Positions 1 to 9,937 of a stretch of DNA of 64,000 nt are shown one piece after another (the stretch's first letter is position 1; every line of letters starts with the position of its first letter). The translations under genes were made by a program, and so were the position numbers. Where the stretch lies: positions 1 through 64,000 of the forward strand of contig CANQVZ010000006.1 of NCBI GenBank assembly GCA_947627425.1. The letters are read 5' to 3'. This DNA is from an uncultured Clostridia bacterium (GTDB taxonomy: Bacteria > Bacillota > Clostridia > Lachnospirales > CAG-274). Under the pieces are notes generated by a model. That model had not been told where the DNA came from, searched no databases, and saw nothing but the letters and a program-made list of their open reading frames with translations.

Positions 1-67
1 TTGGCACTAAGTCGTCTACCGATACTATTTCCCATTCTTTCTTTATATCTTCTGTTTTTTCAAGCAT
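1..67 (-). CDS. IS1182-family-like transposase, N-terminus only (cut by window edge)
   Basis: Minus-strand ATG at 67 reads MLEKTEDIKKEWEIVSVDDLVP..., which resembles the N-terminus of IS1182-type transposases (xxIVSIDxLVPxDHLLRKI). Confidence 0.6.
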   Translation of the reverse strand, partial: MLEKTEDIKKEWEIVSVDDLVP

Positions 68-140
68 AATTATCACCCCATCTTATTATACCACAAATTT
101 AAGAAAAAGCCTAGATCTTTCTAGACTTTTTCGACAGACT
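68..140 (-). mobile_element. Outer end of the IS1182-like element, with hairpin and promoter-like sequence
   Basis: Hairpin aaaaagcctag...ctagacttttt lies just outside the transposase start. A near-identical ~50 bp block occurs at 20652-20694 in opposite orientation. Confidence 0.5.
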
Positions 141-151
141 GAAATCCCCAA

Positions 152-175
152 AATGGGGATTTTTTATTTGCGCTT
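152..175 (+). terminator. Rho-independent terminator-like hairpin
   Basis: ATCCCCaaaatGGGGATTTTTTA. Confidence 0.5.
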
Positions 176-295
176 TTAATGTCGCTTTGGCTCTTGTTTT
201 TTTAAAATACCAAGTAATTTTTTACATTTTTTGTCCAAATAGGACAGTATATTTACATTCAGCAAAGGAAAATTTAATATTGTGAGGTGAGTCGA

Positions 296-1528
296 ATGCA
301 TACTAAAAAACTGCTTTTGGCGGCAGTTGTGCTTTTGTTTTTTACAATATTATATTTTGTGCTTCAGTACCTTTTTATACCCGAAAATATTTATATGACT
401 GCCGGGGAAAGCTATATCGTAAAGCTCGATACTCCCTTTGACGGGGAGATAAGCTGCAGCGAGGCGCTCAGCATAAACAACGAGCGAGTGAGCGAAAATA
501 TAGAAAAATCGGTAGGCGAAGGCTGTGAGATAAAAAGTGAAAATATAGCCGTAGCCGATATGAGGGTCAAATTTATGGGACTGCCGTTCAAAAAGGTGGA
601 GCTTTGCTTTCTGCCCGAAAAAAGAGTGGATGTTATTGGCAGAACAGTGGGAATATGCGTAGATACAAAGGGTGTTCTCGTGCTGGGTACGGGCAGCGTG
701 AGAACGGATAACGGCGAGGCGTCGCCTTGCAGAGGTATATTGAAAAGCGGAGATATCATACTTGCCGTGAACGGCAGCGCGGCCGAAAACAAGGAGGAGC
801 TTACGGAGCTTGTCAAAAACAGCGAGGACATAAGCCTCAAAATACAGCGCAGTTCAAAGCTCATGGATGTGAATGTAAAGGCGGTGCGCTCCGATGACGA
901 CAATGTGTACAGACTGGGACTGTGGGTGCGCGACAGCACTCAGGGCATAGGCACAATAACCTTCTACGACAGCGAGGACAACCGTTTCGGCGCTCTCGGA
1001 CATCCCATAAATGATGTGGACACGGGCAAGCTCATGGAAATATCGGGCGGCGATATACTCTATGCCGAGGTGGAAAGAGCCGAAAAGGGCAAGTCGGGCG
1101 CTCCCGGCGCTCTCATAGGCAAAATTGACTTTGACAGGAGCATAGGCAAGGTCGAAAGCAACCGTGAAAACGGCGTTTTTGGCTATATGCTGGGCGATAT
1201 AAAGGGAGTAAATCTCCCCGTGGGCTACAAAAACGACATTAAAACGGGCGACGCCTATATATATGTAAACACAAAGGGCAGCGATGTGGAAAAATACAGC
1301 GTGAGGATAGACCACATAAACAAATATAATGTAAACGACACCAAAAACTTTGTACTGACAGTCACGGACAAAAGGCTTCTGGATGTGACGGGAGGCATAG
1401 TTCAGGGAATGAGCGGCTGTCCCGTTGTGCAAAACGGCAAGCTAGTGGGAGCCGTGACCCATGTTTTTGTGAACGATCCTACAAGGGGCTACGGTATTTT
1501 TGCCGAAAATATGCTTATGCCGCAATGA
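296..1528 (+). CDS. spoIVB: SpoIVB peptidase (PDZ domain, S55 serine protease)
   Basis: N-terminal TM, PDZ region, catalytic-type motifs FGALGHPI and QGMSGCPV; immediately upstream of spo0A as in other endospore formers. Confidence 0.93.
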   Translation: MHTKKLLLAAVVLLFFTILYFVLQYLFIPENIYMTAGESYIVKLDTPFDGEISCSEALSINNERVSENIEKSVGEGCEIKSENIAVADMRVKFMGLPFKKVELCFLPEKRVDVIGRTVGICVDTKGVLVLGTGSVRTDNGEASPCRGILKSGDIILAVNGSAAENKEELTELVKNSEDISLKIQRSSKLMDVNVKAVRSDDDNVYRLGLWVRDSTQGIGTITFYDSEDNRFGALGHPINDVDTGKLMEISGGDILYAEVERAEKGKSGAPGALIGKIDFDRSIGKVESNRENGVFGYMLGDIKGVNLPVGYKNDIKTGDAYIYVNTKGSDVEKYSVRIDHINKYNVNDTKNFVLTVTDKRLLDVTGGIVQGMSGCPVVQNGKLVGAVTHVFVNDPTRGYGIFAENMLMPQ

Positions 1529-1618
1529 TTTCCGCAGTCTTAAAAAATCGCTTTTTATCATATTTTTTACAGAATTTTATGCAGGTGTAGATTTTTTGAT
1601 GTTTTTGCAAAAAAACGC

Positions 1619-1647
1619 TTGCAAAAATTCTGTTTGTATGATAAAAT
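1619..1647 (+). promoter_or_regulatory. Sigma-A-like promoter of spo0A
   Basis: TTGCAA-N17-TAAAAT. Confidence 0.5.
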
Positions 1648-1686
1648 AAATTTACAAAACATATATATTTGAAGGAGATGAGGTTT

Positions 1687-2442
1687 ATGAAAGCTATACT
1701 ATCAATACTTAATAAAAATGAAATGTTCAGCATTGAAGAGCTTTTCAGACAGCTGAACGAATTTGACGAGATATCCGTATGCAGCGATATAATAGTTGCG
1801 TTGTCCGATATAAATAAGGGCAATGTGGATATTGCCGTTTTTGATCTCGATCTTTTTAAAAAGAATGTTATGGAAACTCTCTCGTGCATAAAGGATGTAC
1901 ATACTGAAAATCCGAATGTGCGCTTTGTGCTTCTGGCGGATAATGACGATGATGTTATGATATCGGCGGCGTTGCGCTTCGGTATCGACTGTGTTGTCAC
2001 AAGACCGTACGAGAACGGTCAGCTTTTGAGCAAGGCAGTGGAGCTTTGCGCCTCGAGATTTGAGGAAAAGAGGGAGAACGACCCGAACAGGAACATATAT
2101 GTTGAAAAGCTGGTGTCGTCCATACTTAGCAACACGGGCATTCTTCCCAATCTGAAGGGCTATAAATATCTCAAAGAAGCTATATTGTCGGGCTATAACG
2201 ACAGGGCGTCGCTGGAGAGGATAACAAAAACGCTTTATCCCGACATTGCCGCAAGAAATATGGCAACGACCGACAGAGTGGAAAGAGCCATGCGCCATGC
2301 CATAAATACCGCTTGGGTAAAGTGCGGAGGCAACAATTTCTATTCAAGGCTCGGCATGGAGGATCTCTACGGCAGCAGAAAGCCCACCAACAGCGAATAC
2401 ATATTTGCCGTGATAGAATATCTTGACAACAATATTTATTGA
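1687..2442 (+). CDS. spo0A: Sporulation transcription factor Spo0A with atypical receiver domain
   Basis: C-terminal half matches the Spo0A effector domain (GYKYLKEAI...ITKTLYPDIAARN..TTDRVERAMRHAINTAW...KPTNSEYIFAVIEYL). N-terminal receiver is divergent. Confidence 0.9.
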   Translation: MKAILSILNKNEMFSIEELFRQLNEFDEISVCSDIIVALSDINKGNVDIAVFDLDLFKKNVMETLSCIKDVHTENPNVRFVLLADNDDDVMISAALRFGIDCVVTRPYENGQLLSKAVELCASRFEEKRENDPNRNIYVEKLVSSILSNTGILPNLKGYKYLKEAILSGYNDRASLERITKTLYPDIAARNMATTDRVERAMRHAINTAWVKCGGNNFYSRLGMEDLYGSRKPTNSEYIFAVIEYLDNNIY

Positions 2443-2469
2443 TAGGTTGTATTTATATATATTTTTTTA

Positions 2470-2516
2470 AGATCCGTTTTTTGTGATAATATCAATATCA
2501 TTGGCGGATCTTTTTT
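2470..2516 (+). terminator. Terminator-like hairpin after spo0A
   Basis: AAGATCCGttttttg...ggCGGATCTTTTTT. Confidence 0.6.
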
Positions 2517-2583
2517 GTTTTTTAATATATTGTTCGTATTTTTTGAAATATATTTATTTTTTTATCTGTTTGTTAAAATATTA

Positions 2584-2611
2584 TTGCATTTTTTGTATAA
2601 TATGTTATAAT
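2584..2611 (+). promoter_or_regulatory. Sigma-A-like promoter of mutS2
   Basis: TTGCAT-N16-TATAAT. Confidence 0.45.
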
Positions 2612-2641
2612 ATAAATAGTAGGATGAAGGAGTATGTGCAT

Positions 2642-4999
2642 ATGGATAAAAAGGCGCTCAAGGTTCTTGAATTCAATAAAATAACCGATATGCTTTCAAG
2701 CCGTGCAGCTTCGGAGCTTGGAAGGAGCATAATATCGGAGCTTGCGCCCTCCACAGACATAGATGCCATACGCCGCGCCCAGAAGGAAACCTCCGAGGCT
2801 GTCTCCATGATACTAAAAAAAGGCGAGCCTGTCTTTGGCGGACTCAGGAATATAGAGGGCTATATAAAAAGAGTGAATGTCAGCGGTGTGCTGAATGCGG
2901 GAGAGCTTTTGAATATATGCGACTTTTTAAGAGCTGTGAGAAGGATAAAGGACTATGGCAGAAGCGAGGGCAAAAACGACAGCTTTCCTTTGTTGGAGCC
3001 TAGCTTTGACGGCTTGGAGCCAATACAGGAGCTTGAAGGAGATATAGAGAGGAGCATACTCTCTCCAAACGAGGTGGCGGACGACGCCTCGAGAAAGCTC
3101 AGGGACATAAGGCGCAGTATAAGGATAGCCAACGACAGGATAAAGGAACAGTTGAATTCCGTCATACACTCCGCCGCATACAAAAATATGCTCCAGGAAT
3201 CCGTCATAACCATACGCAACGAAAGATATTGCGTGCCCGTAAAGCAGGAATATAAAAACGCCTTTGCGGGACTTATACACGATCAGTCCTCTACGGGCGC
3301 GACCGTGTTTATAGAGCCTATAGGCGTTGTTCAGCTCAACAACAAGATAAAGGAGCTTCATTCGGAGGAAAAGGCGGAGATAGAGAGGATACTTGCGCTT
3401 CTTTCGCTCAATGTGTCGGAGCATGCGGATACCCTGCTTTCAAATCAGAGCTTTCTGGCTCATCTTGACTTTGTGTTTGCAAAGGGCAGTCTTTCGGTAT
3501 CCATGCAGGGCACGGAGCCTGTGTTCAACACGGACGGTGCCGTGAATATCAAGAAGGCAAGACATCCACTTCTTAACAGCAAGACCGTAGTGCCTACGGA
3601 TATATATATAGGCAAAAAATTCAACACACTTCTTATAACAGGCCCAAATACAGGCGGCAAGACTGTCAGTCTTAAGACGCTCGGTCTTTTTACGCTGATG
3701 GGACAGTCGGGGCTTCATATCCCTGCCTTTGACAACTCACAGCTGGCGGTCTTTGACAATGTATTTGCCGACATAGGGGATGAACAGAGCATTGAGCAGA
3801 GCCTCAGTACATTTTCATCCCATATGACGAATATAGTCAGAATACTCAATGAGGTCACACCCTCCTCATTGGTGCTGCTGGATGAGCTTGGCGCGGGCAC
3901 AGATCCCACCGAGGGAGCGGCGCTTGCCACGGCTATTATAAAGCGGCTGCACGCAATGGGTGTAAGAACGGCAGTCACAACGCATTACAGCGAGCTTAAG
4001 GTTTTTGCGCTCTCGACCGACGGCATTGAAAACGCCGCATGCGAGTTCGATGTAGAGACCCTAAGACCTACCTACAGACTGCTTATTGGCATACCCGGCA
4101 AAAGCAATGCCTTTGCCATTTCAAAAAGGCTCGGACTTCCCGACTATGTTATAGACGAGGCGAAGGAGGTGTTGAGCCACGAGGACCTGCGCTTCGAGGA
4201 TGTGATAACCGACCTCGAAATAAGCCGCAAGTCACTTCTTATAGAGCAGGAAAGGGCAGAGGAATACAGAAAGGAGGCTCAACGGCTCAAAAATGAAGCA
4301 CAACAGCAAAGGAGCAGGCTTGAGCTTCAGCGTGAAAAGATACTGAGAGCCGCCAACGAAAAGGCAAGGGACATAGTTTCAAATGCCAAGGATGAGGCGG
4401 ACTCCATACTCAAGCAGATGAGAAAGCTCTATCAGGAGGGCGTAAATAACCATGAGCTTGAGTCGCTTCGCTCATCGCTTAAGGATAAACTTGAAAAAGC
4501 TGACAAAAGCCTTGCTGTTAAGGCGGACCATAAGGTCCCGGACAAGCTGGTCAAGGGGGATAAGGTACACATCCATTCCCTCAACCGCACAGGTATAGTG
4601 TCTGCGCCGCCCAATAAAAACGGAGATGTCACCGTGAAGGCGGGCATAATGACAATAAGCGTAAATATCAAAGACCTGTCACTCGATACGAGCGAGGAGC
4701 AGGTAGCGGAACACAAAAAATATGCTTCGGGCATTGCAAGGGCAAAGAAGAGTTCAATATCCTCCGAGGTGGATCTGAGAGGAATGCTGACATTGGAGGC
4801 TATAGACAAGCTGGATAAATACATTGACGATGCTTATCTTGCGGGCGTAAGTCCCGTCACCATTATACATGGCAAGGGCACGGGCGCCTTAAGACAGGCG
4901 GTGCATGATTATCTCAGGCGCAATCCCGGAGTAAAGAGCTATCGCCTCGGTCAGTTCGGCGAGGGCGATGCAGGCGTAACTATTGCAGAATTAAAGTAA
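2642..4999 (+). CDS. mutS2: Endonuclease MutS2
   Basis: MutS ATPase Walker A GPNTGGKT, LLDELGAGTDPTEGAAL, C-terminal Smr domain (VDLRGMLTLEAID...IIHGKGTGALR). Start trimmed to MDKKALKVLEFNKI. Confidence 0.96.
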   Translation: MDKKALKVLEFNKITDMLSSRAASELGRSIISELAPSTDIDAIRRAQKETSEAVSMILKKGEPVFGGLRNIEGYIKRVNVSGVLNAGELLNICDFLRAVRRIKDYGRSEGKNDSFPLLEPSFDGLEPIQELEGDIERSILSPNEVADDASRKLRDIRRSIRIANDRIKEQLNSVIHSAAYKNMLQESVITIRNERYCVPVKQEYKNAFAGLIHDQSSTGATVFIEPIGVVQLNNKIKELHSEEKAEIERILALLSLNVSEHADTLLSNQSFLAHLDFVFAKGSLSVSMQGTEPVFNTDGAVNIKKARHPLLNSKTVVPTDIYIGKKFNTLLITGPNTGGKTVSLKTLGLFTLMGQSGLHIPAFDNSQLAVFDNVFADIGDEQSIEQSLSTFSSHMTNIVRILNEVTPSSLVLLDELGAGTDPTEGAALATAIIKRLHAMGVRTAVTTHYSELKVFALSTDGIENAACEFDVETLRPTYRLLIGIPGKSNAFAISKRLGLPDYVIDEAKEVLSHEDLRFEDVITDLEISRKSLLIEQERAEEYRKEAQRLKNEAQQQRSRLELQREKILRAANEKARDIVSNAKDEADSILKQMRKLYQEGVNNHELESLRSSLKDKLEKADKSLAVKADHKVPDKLVKGDKVHIHSLNRTGIVSAPPNKNGDVTVKAGIMTISVNIKDLSLDTSEEQVAEHKKYASGIARAKKSSISSEVDLRGMLTLEAIDKLDKYIDDAYLAGVSPVTIIHGKGTGALRQAVHDYLRRNPGVKSYRLGQFGEGDAGVTIAELK

Positions 5000-5012
5000 G
5001 AGGAGAAAACAA

Positions 5013-5711
5013 ATGGATAGCAACAATACTAAATTAAGAGTTCTTGTAGTTGATGATGATGTGCATATTGCAGAGCTCATATCTCTGTATATGGAAAAGG
5101 AGGGCTACGAAACCTACGAGGTGCATAACGGCGATGAGGTAATGGATGCTTACAAGAAATTTGATCCGCATCTGGTGCTTCTGGACATTATGCTTCCGGG
5201 TATCGACGGCTATCAGGTATGCAGAAAAATAAGACAGGTGAGCAATGTTCCCATTATTATGCTCACGGCAAAGGGAGAGACCTTTGACAAGGTGTTAGGC
5301 CTTGAAATGGGCGCCGACGACTATATTGTAAAGCCCTTTGATTCAAAGGAGCTTGTGGCAAGAGTAAAGGCAGTTCTGAGGCGCTACGACACCAAGAAGG
5401 AAAACGAAGTCAAGAAGATAGTGTACCCCAATCTCATCATCAACCAGGGTACCTATCTCGTTACATATCATGGCAAGGATCTTTCACTCCCGCCCAAGGA
5501 GTTTGAGCTTTTAAGCTTCCTTGCCCAGCATCCCAATCAGGTATTCACAAGAGAAAAGCTTCTCGACAAGATATGGGGCTATGAATTTGTGGGCGATACC
5601 AGAACGGTAGATGTACATATCAAGAGAATAAGAGAAAAACTCAATCTCGATGATCCGTGGAGCATTATGACCGTTTGGAGCGTTGGCTACAAATTTAATG
5701 TTAAAAATTAA
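5013..5711 (+). CDS. OmpR/PhoB-family response regulator
   Basis: Intact receiver (VVDDD, LLDIMLPGIDG, MLTAKG, VKPF) plus winged-helix DNA-binding domain. Confidence 0.95.
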   Translation: MDSNNTKLRVLVVDDDVHIAELISLYMEKEGYETYEVHNGDEVMDAYKKFDPHLVLLDIMLPGIDGYQVCRKIRQVSNVPIIMLTAKGETFDKVLGLEMGADDYIVKPFDSKELVARVKAVLRRYDTKKENEVKKIVYPNLIINQGTYLVTYHGKDLSLPPKEFELLSFLAQHPNQVFTREKLLDKIWGYEFVGDTRTVDVHIKRIREKLNLDDPWSIMTVWSVGYKFNVKN

Positions 5712-5720
5712 AAAAAACAC

Positions 5721-5749
5721 TTGCAATGACAAAAGAACTGTGATATAGT
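5721..5749 (+). promoter_or_regulatory. Sigma-A-like promoter of secG
   Basis: TTGCAA-N17-TATAGT. Confidence 0.5.
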
Positions 5750-5784
5750 AGAAAAAGATGTCAGAGTTTTTACTAGGAGGTGTT

Positions 5785-6036
5785 ATGATGAGTCCCGTAT
5801 TTATAATTTTATGTGTTTTAATTGCCATCACCAGCTTTGCTCTTATAGCTCTCATTCTTTTGCAGAAGAAGCAGGCTGCAGGCTTTACATCAATGGGCGG
5901 AGGTATGATGTCCTCCGGTCAGACCTATTGGGATAAGAATAAGAAAAATTCCATAGAAGGCAAGCTTGAGTTCTACACCAAGATAGTTGCCGCAATATAT
6001 GCAATACTTATTCTTGTAAGCAACTTTGTGGCATAA
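5785..6036 (+). CDS. secG: Preprotein translocase subunit SecG
   Basis: Small protein with two TM segments (LLQKKQAAGFTSMGGGMMSSGQTYWDKNKKNSIEGKLEFYTK); followed by rnr. RBS aggaggtg precedes ATG 5785. Confidence 0.85.
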   Translation: MMSPVFIILCVLIAITSFALIALILLQKKQAAGFTSMGGGMMSSGQTYWDKNKKNSIEGKLEFYTKIVAAIYAILILVSNFVA

Positions 6037-6047
6037 TAATACTTAAA

Positions 6048-6078
6048 ATGAGAGAGTTTTAAAACTCTCTCTTTTTTT
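6048..6078 (+). terminator. Terminator-like hairpin after secG
   Basis: GAGAGAGTTTTaAAACTCTCTCTTTTTTT. Confidence 0.7.
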
Positions 6079-6136
6079 GGCAAAATAAAATGCTCGTCGG
6101 TGTCGGAAACTATTAAAAAAAGGAAGGATAAAAGCT

Positions 6137-8263
6137 ATGAACGAGGACAGCTCCAATATATATGACGACAGAAAGAAAAGGGTCTTTGGATTTATATGCG
6201 ATGAGGACTATAAGCCTATGCGCCTTAAGGACATAGCCGCTTTTATGCAGGTGCCTCAGGACGAGGTGTATATCCTCTCGGATATAGTGTCCGAGCTTGA
6301 AAAAGAGGGCAAAATTGTGCTCACCAAAAAGGGTAAGATAGTTTCAGCCGAAAGCCTTGACCAATATGCGGGCGAGTTCAGAGGCACGGGCAGAGGCTTC
6401 GGCTTTGTGAGCGCCGAGGGCATGACGGAGGATGTTTTTATACCCGCTAACGCCACAAACGGCGCTATGCACAGGGATAAGGTCATTTTCAGGATAGTGA
6501 ACAGAAACGGCAGACACGCCGAGGGCGAAATAATAAAGGTGCTTTCTCACGGCGTAAGGCACATTGTCGGCACATATCAGAGCGTAAAGAGCTTTGGCTT
6601 TGTGGTGCCCGATGACAAAAAGTTCTGCGACGACATATATATACCTTCGGGCTGCTCCATGGGCGCCGTGGACGGGCATAAGGTGCTTGTGAGCATAACT
6701 AAGCCGCCCGAAAGGAAAAACAACCCCGAAGGCAAGGTTACGGAGATACTGGGGCATATAAACGACCCCGGAGTGGATATACTCTCCATAATAATGCAGT
6801 ATGACCTGCCCTTGGAATTTTCCGACAAGGTGATGCAGTACACACAGCTTATACCCGAGAGCATATCCGCTGAGGATATGGCTGACAGGGAGGACTTCAG
6901 GAAAACGCTCATGGTCACAATAGACGGAGAGGATGCCAAGGATCTGGACGATGCCGTTTCCGTGGAAAGGCTTGAAAACGGCAATTACAGGCTGGGAGTG
7001 TATATAGCCGATGTATCGCACTATGTAAAGGAGCGTTCCCCTCTTGACAAGGAGGCGCACAAAAGGGGCACAAGCGTTTATCTTGTGGACAGAGTTATAC
7101 CCATGCTCCCGCATAGGCTCTCAAACGGCATCTGCTCGCTAAATGCAGGCGAGGACAGGCTTTGCCTCTGCTGTATAATGGATATAGACGCTAAGGGTGA
7201 TGTGATAGAGCATGATATAAAAAAGGCTGTCATAAATGTGGACAGGCGAATGAGCTATACCGTCGTGAACGACCTTCTCACAAATGAAAGCTCGGAATAT
7301 AAGGAAGAATACGCCGAGCTTTTGCCCGTGTTCAAGGATATGGAGGCATTGAGGAACATACTGCTCAACAAGAGAAAAAAGCGCGGAGCCATAGACTTTG
7401 AGAGTGAAGAAGCCAAAATAATACTGGATGGCGAGGGCAAGCCCGTTGACATTGTCAAAAGAGAGAGCAATGTTGCAACAAGCATAATAGAGGAATTTAT
7501 GATAGCCGCCAACGAGACCGTTGCGGAGCATTTTTACTGGCTTGAAATGCCCTTTGTATACAGAACGCACGACACGCCCGACGAGGAAAAGTATGAAAAG
7601 CTGAGACTGCTCGTTTCGCCCCTCGGCTATGTACTTAAGGGCAATTCAAAGCACCCCAAGAGCTATCAGCAGCTTCTGGAGCAGGCTAAGGGCACTCCGG
7701 AGGAAATGCTTATACACAGGCTTGCGCTCAGGAGCATGAAGCAGGCTAGGTATACGGCGGAGAGCGGAAAACATTTCGGACTTGCTTCGGAATACTATTG
7801 TCACTTTACATCGCCCATAAGGCGTTATCCCGATTTGCAGATACACAGGATAATAAGCGAATATCTGGAGGGAACGCTTGACGAAAGCCGTATAGAGCAC
7901 TACAAAAAGATACTTCCCGATACGGCGGCACTCTGCTCCGCAAATGAAAGACGAGCAGAGGAGGCGGAGAGGGACACCGATAAATACAAAATTGCCGAAT
8001 TTATGCAGCATAAGGTCGGAGAGGAGTTTGACGGCTTTGTGTCGGGCATAACGGCATGGGGCATATATGTGGAGCTTCCCAACACCGTGGAAGGCATGAT
8101 ATCTCTCAAGGATATGGAGGACACATTCACGCTTGACGAGGAAAAAATGTGCTGTACCTTCGAGCATACGGGCAGGAGCTATACAATAGGCGACAGTGTT
8201 AAGGTAAAGCTCGTAAATGTCAGCCTCGAAAGCAGGACAATAGACTTCGAGTTCACGGAGTAA
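6137..8263 (+). CDS. rnr: Ribonuclease R
   Basis: RNB motif DGEDAKDLDDAVSVE, cold-shock domains, C-terminal S1 domain. Confidence 0.95.
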   Translation: MNEDSSNIYDDRKKRVFGFICDEDYKPMRLKDIAAFMQVPQDEVYILSDIVSELEKEGKIVLTKKGKIVSAESLDQYAGEFRGTGRGFGFVSAEGMTEDVFIPANATNGAMHRDKVIFRIVNRNGRHAEGEIIKVLSHGVRHIVGTYQSVKSFGFVVPDDKKFCDDIYIPSGCSMGAVDGHKVLVSITKPPERKNNPEGKVTEILGHINDPGVDILSIIMQYDLPLEFSDKVMQYTQLIPESISAEDMADREDFRKTLMVTIDGEDAKDLDDAVSVERLENGNYRLGVYIADVSHYVKERSPLDKEAHKRGTSVYLVDRVIPMLPHRLSNGICSLNAGEDRLCLCCIMDIDAKGDVIEHDIKKAVINVDRRMSYTVVNDLLTNESSEYKEEYAELLPVFKDMEALRNILLNKRKKRGAIDFESEEAKIILDGEGKPVDIVKRESNVATSIIEEFMIAANETVAEHFYWLEMPFVYRTHDTPDEEKYEKLRLLVSPLGYVLKGNSKHPKSYQQLLEQAKGTPEEMLIHRLALRSMKQARYTAESGKHFGLASEYYCHFTSPIRRYPDLQIHRIISEYLEGTLDESRIEHYKKILPDTAALCSANERRAEEAERDTDKYKIAEFMQHKVGEEFDGFVSGITAWGIYVELPNTVEGMISLKDMEDTFTLDEEKMCCTFEHTGRSYTIGDSVKVKLVNVSLESRTIDFEFTE

Positions 8264-8301
8264 GTACTTATGTAAATTTTCAACCATGATAAAATTTTTT
8301 G

Positions 8302-8330
8302 TTGCAAATAATTGAAAAGGGTGCTAAAAT
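8302..8330 (+). promoter_or_regulatory. Sigma-A-like promoter upstream of yifB/comM
   Basis: TTGCAA-N17-TAAAAT. Confidence 0.45.
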
Positions 8331-8372
8331 CTTTTGTATAAAGCCATATAAAAAAGGCAGGGGGATATTTTT

Positions 8373-9902
8373 ATGCTGGCAAAGATAAATTCGGGAGCAT
8401 TATCGGGAATAGACGGCTACGGCGTATCTGTAGAGGTGGACATTTGTCAGGGTCTGCCTTCTTTTGATATTGTGGGACTTCCCGACAACGCCGTAAAGGA
8501 AGCCAAGGAAAGAGTGCGCACTGCCCTCAGAAATTCGGGCTTTGAATTTCCCGTGAAGAAGATAACGGTCAATCTTGCCCCTGCCAACACCAAAAAGGAA
8601 GGTCCCGCCTTTGATCTGCCCATTGCCGCAGGCATACTTGCGTGCATAGGCGCCATAAAGGAGGAGAGCCTTTCGGACAGCATAGTTCTGGGCGAGCTTT
8701 CTCTTGACGGCGGTATACGCCCCGTTGACGGAGTGCTCCCCATGATATATTCCGCTCTTGAAAGAGGCATAAAAAGGTGCTTTGTTCCCTATGAAAACGG
8801 CAACGAGGCGGCTCTTGTGAAGGGTATGGAAGTCATAGCTCTTCGTTCTGTGGACGAATTTGCGGAGATATTGAACGGCGAAAGAGAGGCTAAGCCCGTT
8901 ATGCTGGATGTGGACGCGCTCTTTGCCGATTCTCACAACTGCGACTATGACTTTGCGGATGTCAAGGGACAGGAAAATGTCAAAAGGGCGCTTGAAATAG
9001 CTGCTGCGGGTATGCATAATGTGCTTATGTCGGGGCCTCCCGGCTCGGGCAAAACAATGATGGCAAAAAGACTGCCCTCCATACTGCCCGATCTTACATT
9101 TGAGGAAAGCATAGAGATAACAAAGATATATTCCGTTTCAGGGCTTATAAGGAACAAAAGCGCCCTTATAACAAGGCGTCCCTTCCGCGCGCCTCATCAC
9201 ACCATATCCGGCGCGGCTATGGTGGGTGGCGGCAGAGTGCCCAAGCCCGGAGAGGTGAGCCTTGCGCACAACGCCGTGCTTTTTCTGGATGAGCTTCCGG
9301 AGTTCCACAGGGATGTTCTGGAGGAGCTCAGACAGCCTTTGGAGGACGGAGTTGTAAACATAGTGAGGGTAAACGGCAATGTGTCCTACCCTGCGGATTT
9401 TATGCTTGTGGCAAGCATGAATCCCTGTCCCTGCGGTTATTACGGCTATTCGGACAAGTGCACCTGCACGCCCAACAAAATAAGCCGTTATATGAATAAA
9501 ATAAGCGGTCCTCTTCTGGACAGGATAGATATTCAGGTGGAGGCGGGTCCCGTAGACTATAAGTCGCTTTCAAAGGACAGAAGGGGCGAAAGCTCCGCGG
9601 AGATAAAAAAGAGAGTTGCAAGGGCTCACGAAATTCAAAGACAAAGGTATAAAAACGAAAATATACTTTTCAATTCTCAGCTTACGCCCGCCGCCATAGA
9701 AAAATACTGTCCCCTGGGAGACATAGAAAAGACGGTTTTAAAAAATGCCTTCGATACGCTCAATTTAAGCGCAAGAGCATATCATAAGCTTCTCAAGCTG
9801 GCAAGGACGATAGCGGATCTGGACGGCAGTAAGGATATACTTGTCAACCACATTGCGGAGGCAATACAGCTTAGAAATCTGGACAGAACGTTCCTGCACT
9901 AG
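8373..9902 (+). CDS. YifB/ComM family Mg chelatase-like AAA+ ATPase
   Basis: Walker A GPPGSGKTMMAKRLPSILP, FRAPHHTIS, MNPCPCGYYG motifs. Confidence 0.95.
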   Translation: MLAKINSGALSGIDGYGVSVEVDICQGLPSFDIVGLPDNAVKEAKERVRTALRNSGFEFPVKKITVNLAPANTKKEGPAFDLPIAAGILACIGAIKEESLSDSIVLGELSLDGGIRPVDGVLPMIYSALERGIKRCFVPYENGNEAALVKGMEVIALRSVDEFAEILNGEREAKPVMLDVDALFADSHNCDYDFADVKGQENVKRALEIAAAGMHNVLMSGPPGSGKTMMAKRLPSILPDLTFEESIEITKIYSVSGLIRNKSALITRRPFRAPHHTISGAAMVGGGRVPKPGEVSLAHNAVLFLDELPEFHRDVLEELRQPLEDGVVNIVRVNGNVSYPADFMLVASMNPCPCGYYGYSDKCTCTPNKISRYMNKISGPLLDRIDIQVEAGPVDYKSLSKDRRGESSAEIKKRVARAHEIQRQRYKNENILFNSQLTPAAIEKYCPLGDIEKTVLKNAFDTLNLSARAYHKLLKLARTIADLDGSKDILVNHIAEAIQLRNLDRTFLH

Positions 9903-9937
9903 ACCTATATATGTTTTGAATTTATACGGGGTGTATT

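Noticed and set aside
5758-5784. Upstream ATG for secG
   Set aside because: It would lie about 8 bp after the -10 box with no RBS; the ATG at 5785 follows a strong aggaggtg.
6344-7114. 256-aa antisense ORF inside rnr
   Set aside because: Shadow ORF on the opposite strand of a strongly supported CDS; the same applies to most other overlapping ORFs in the track.
6137-8263. secG-rnr without smpB downstream as a notable loss
   Set aside because: smpB may simply be elsewhere in the genome; the window cannot show absence.
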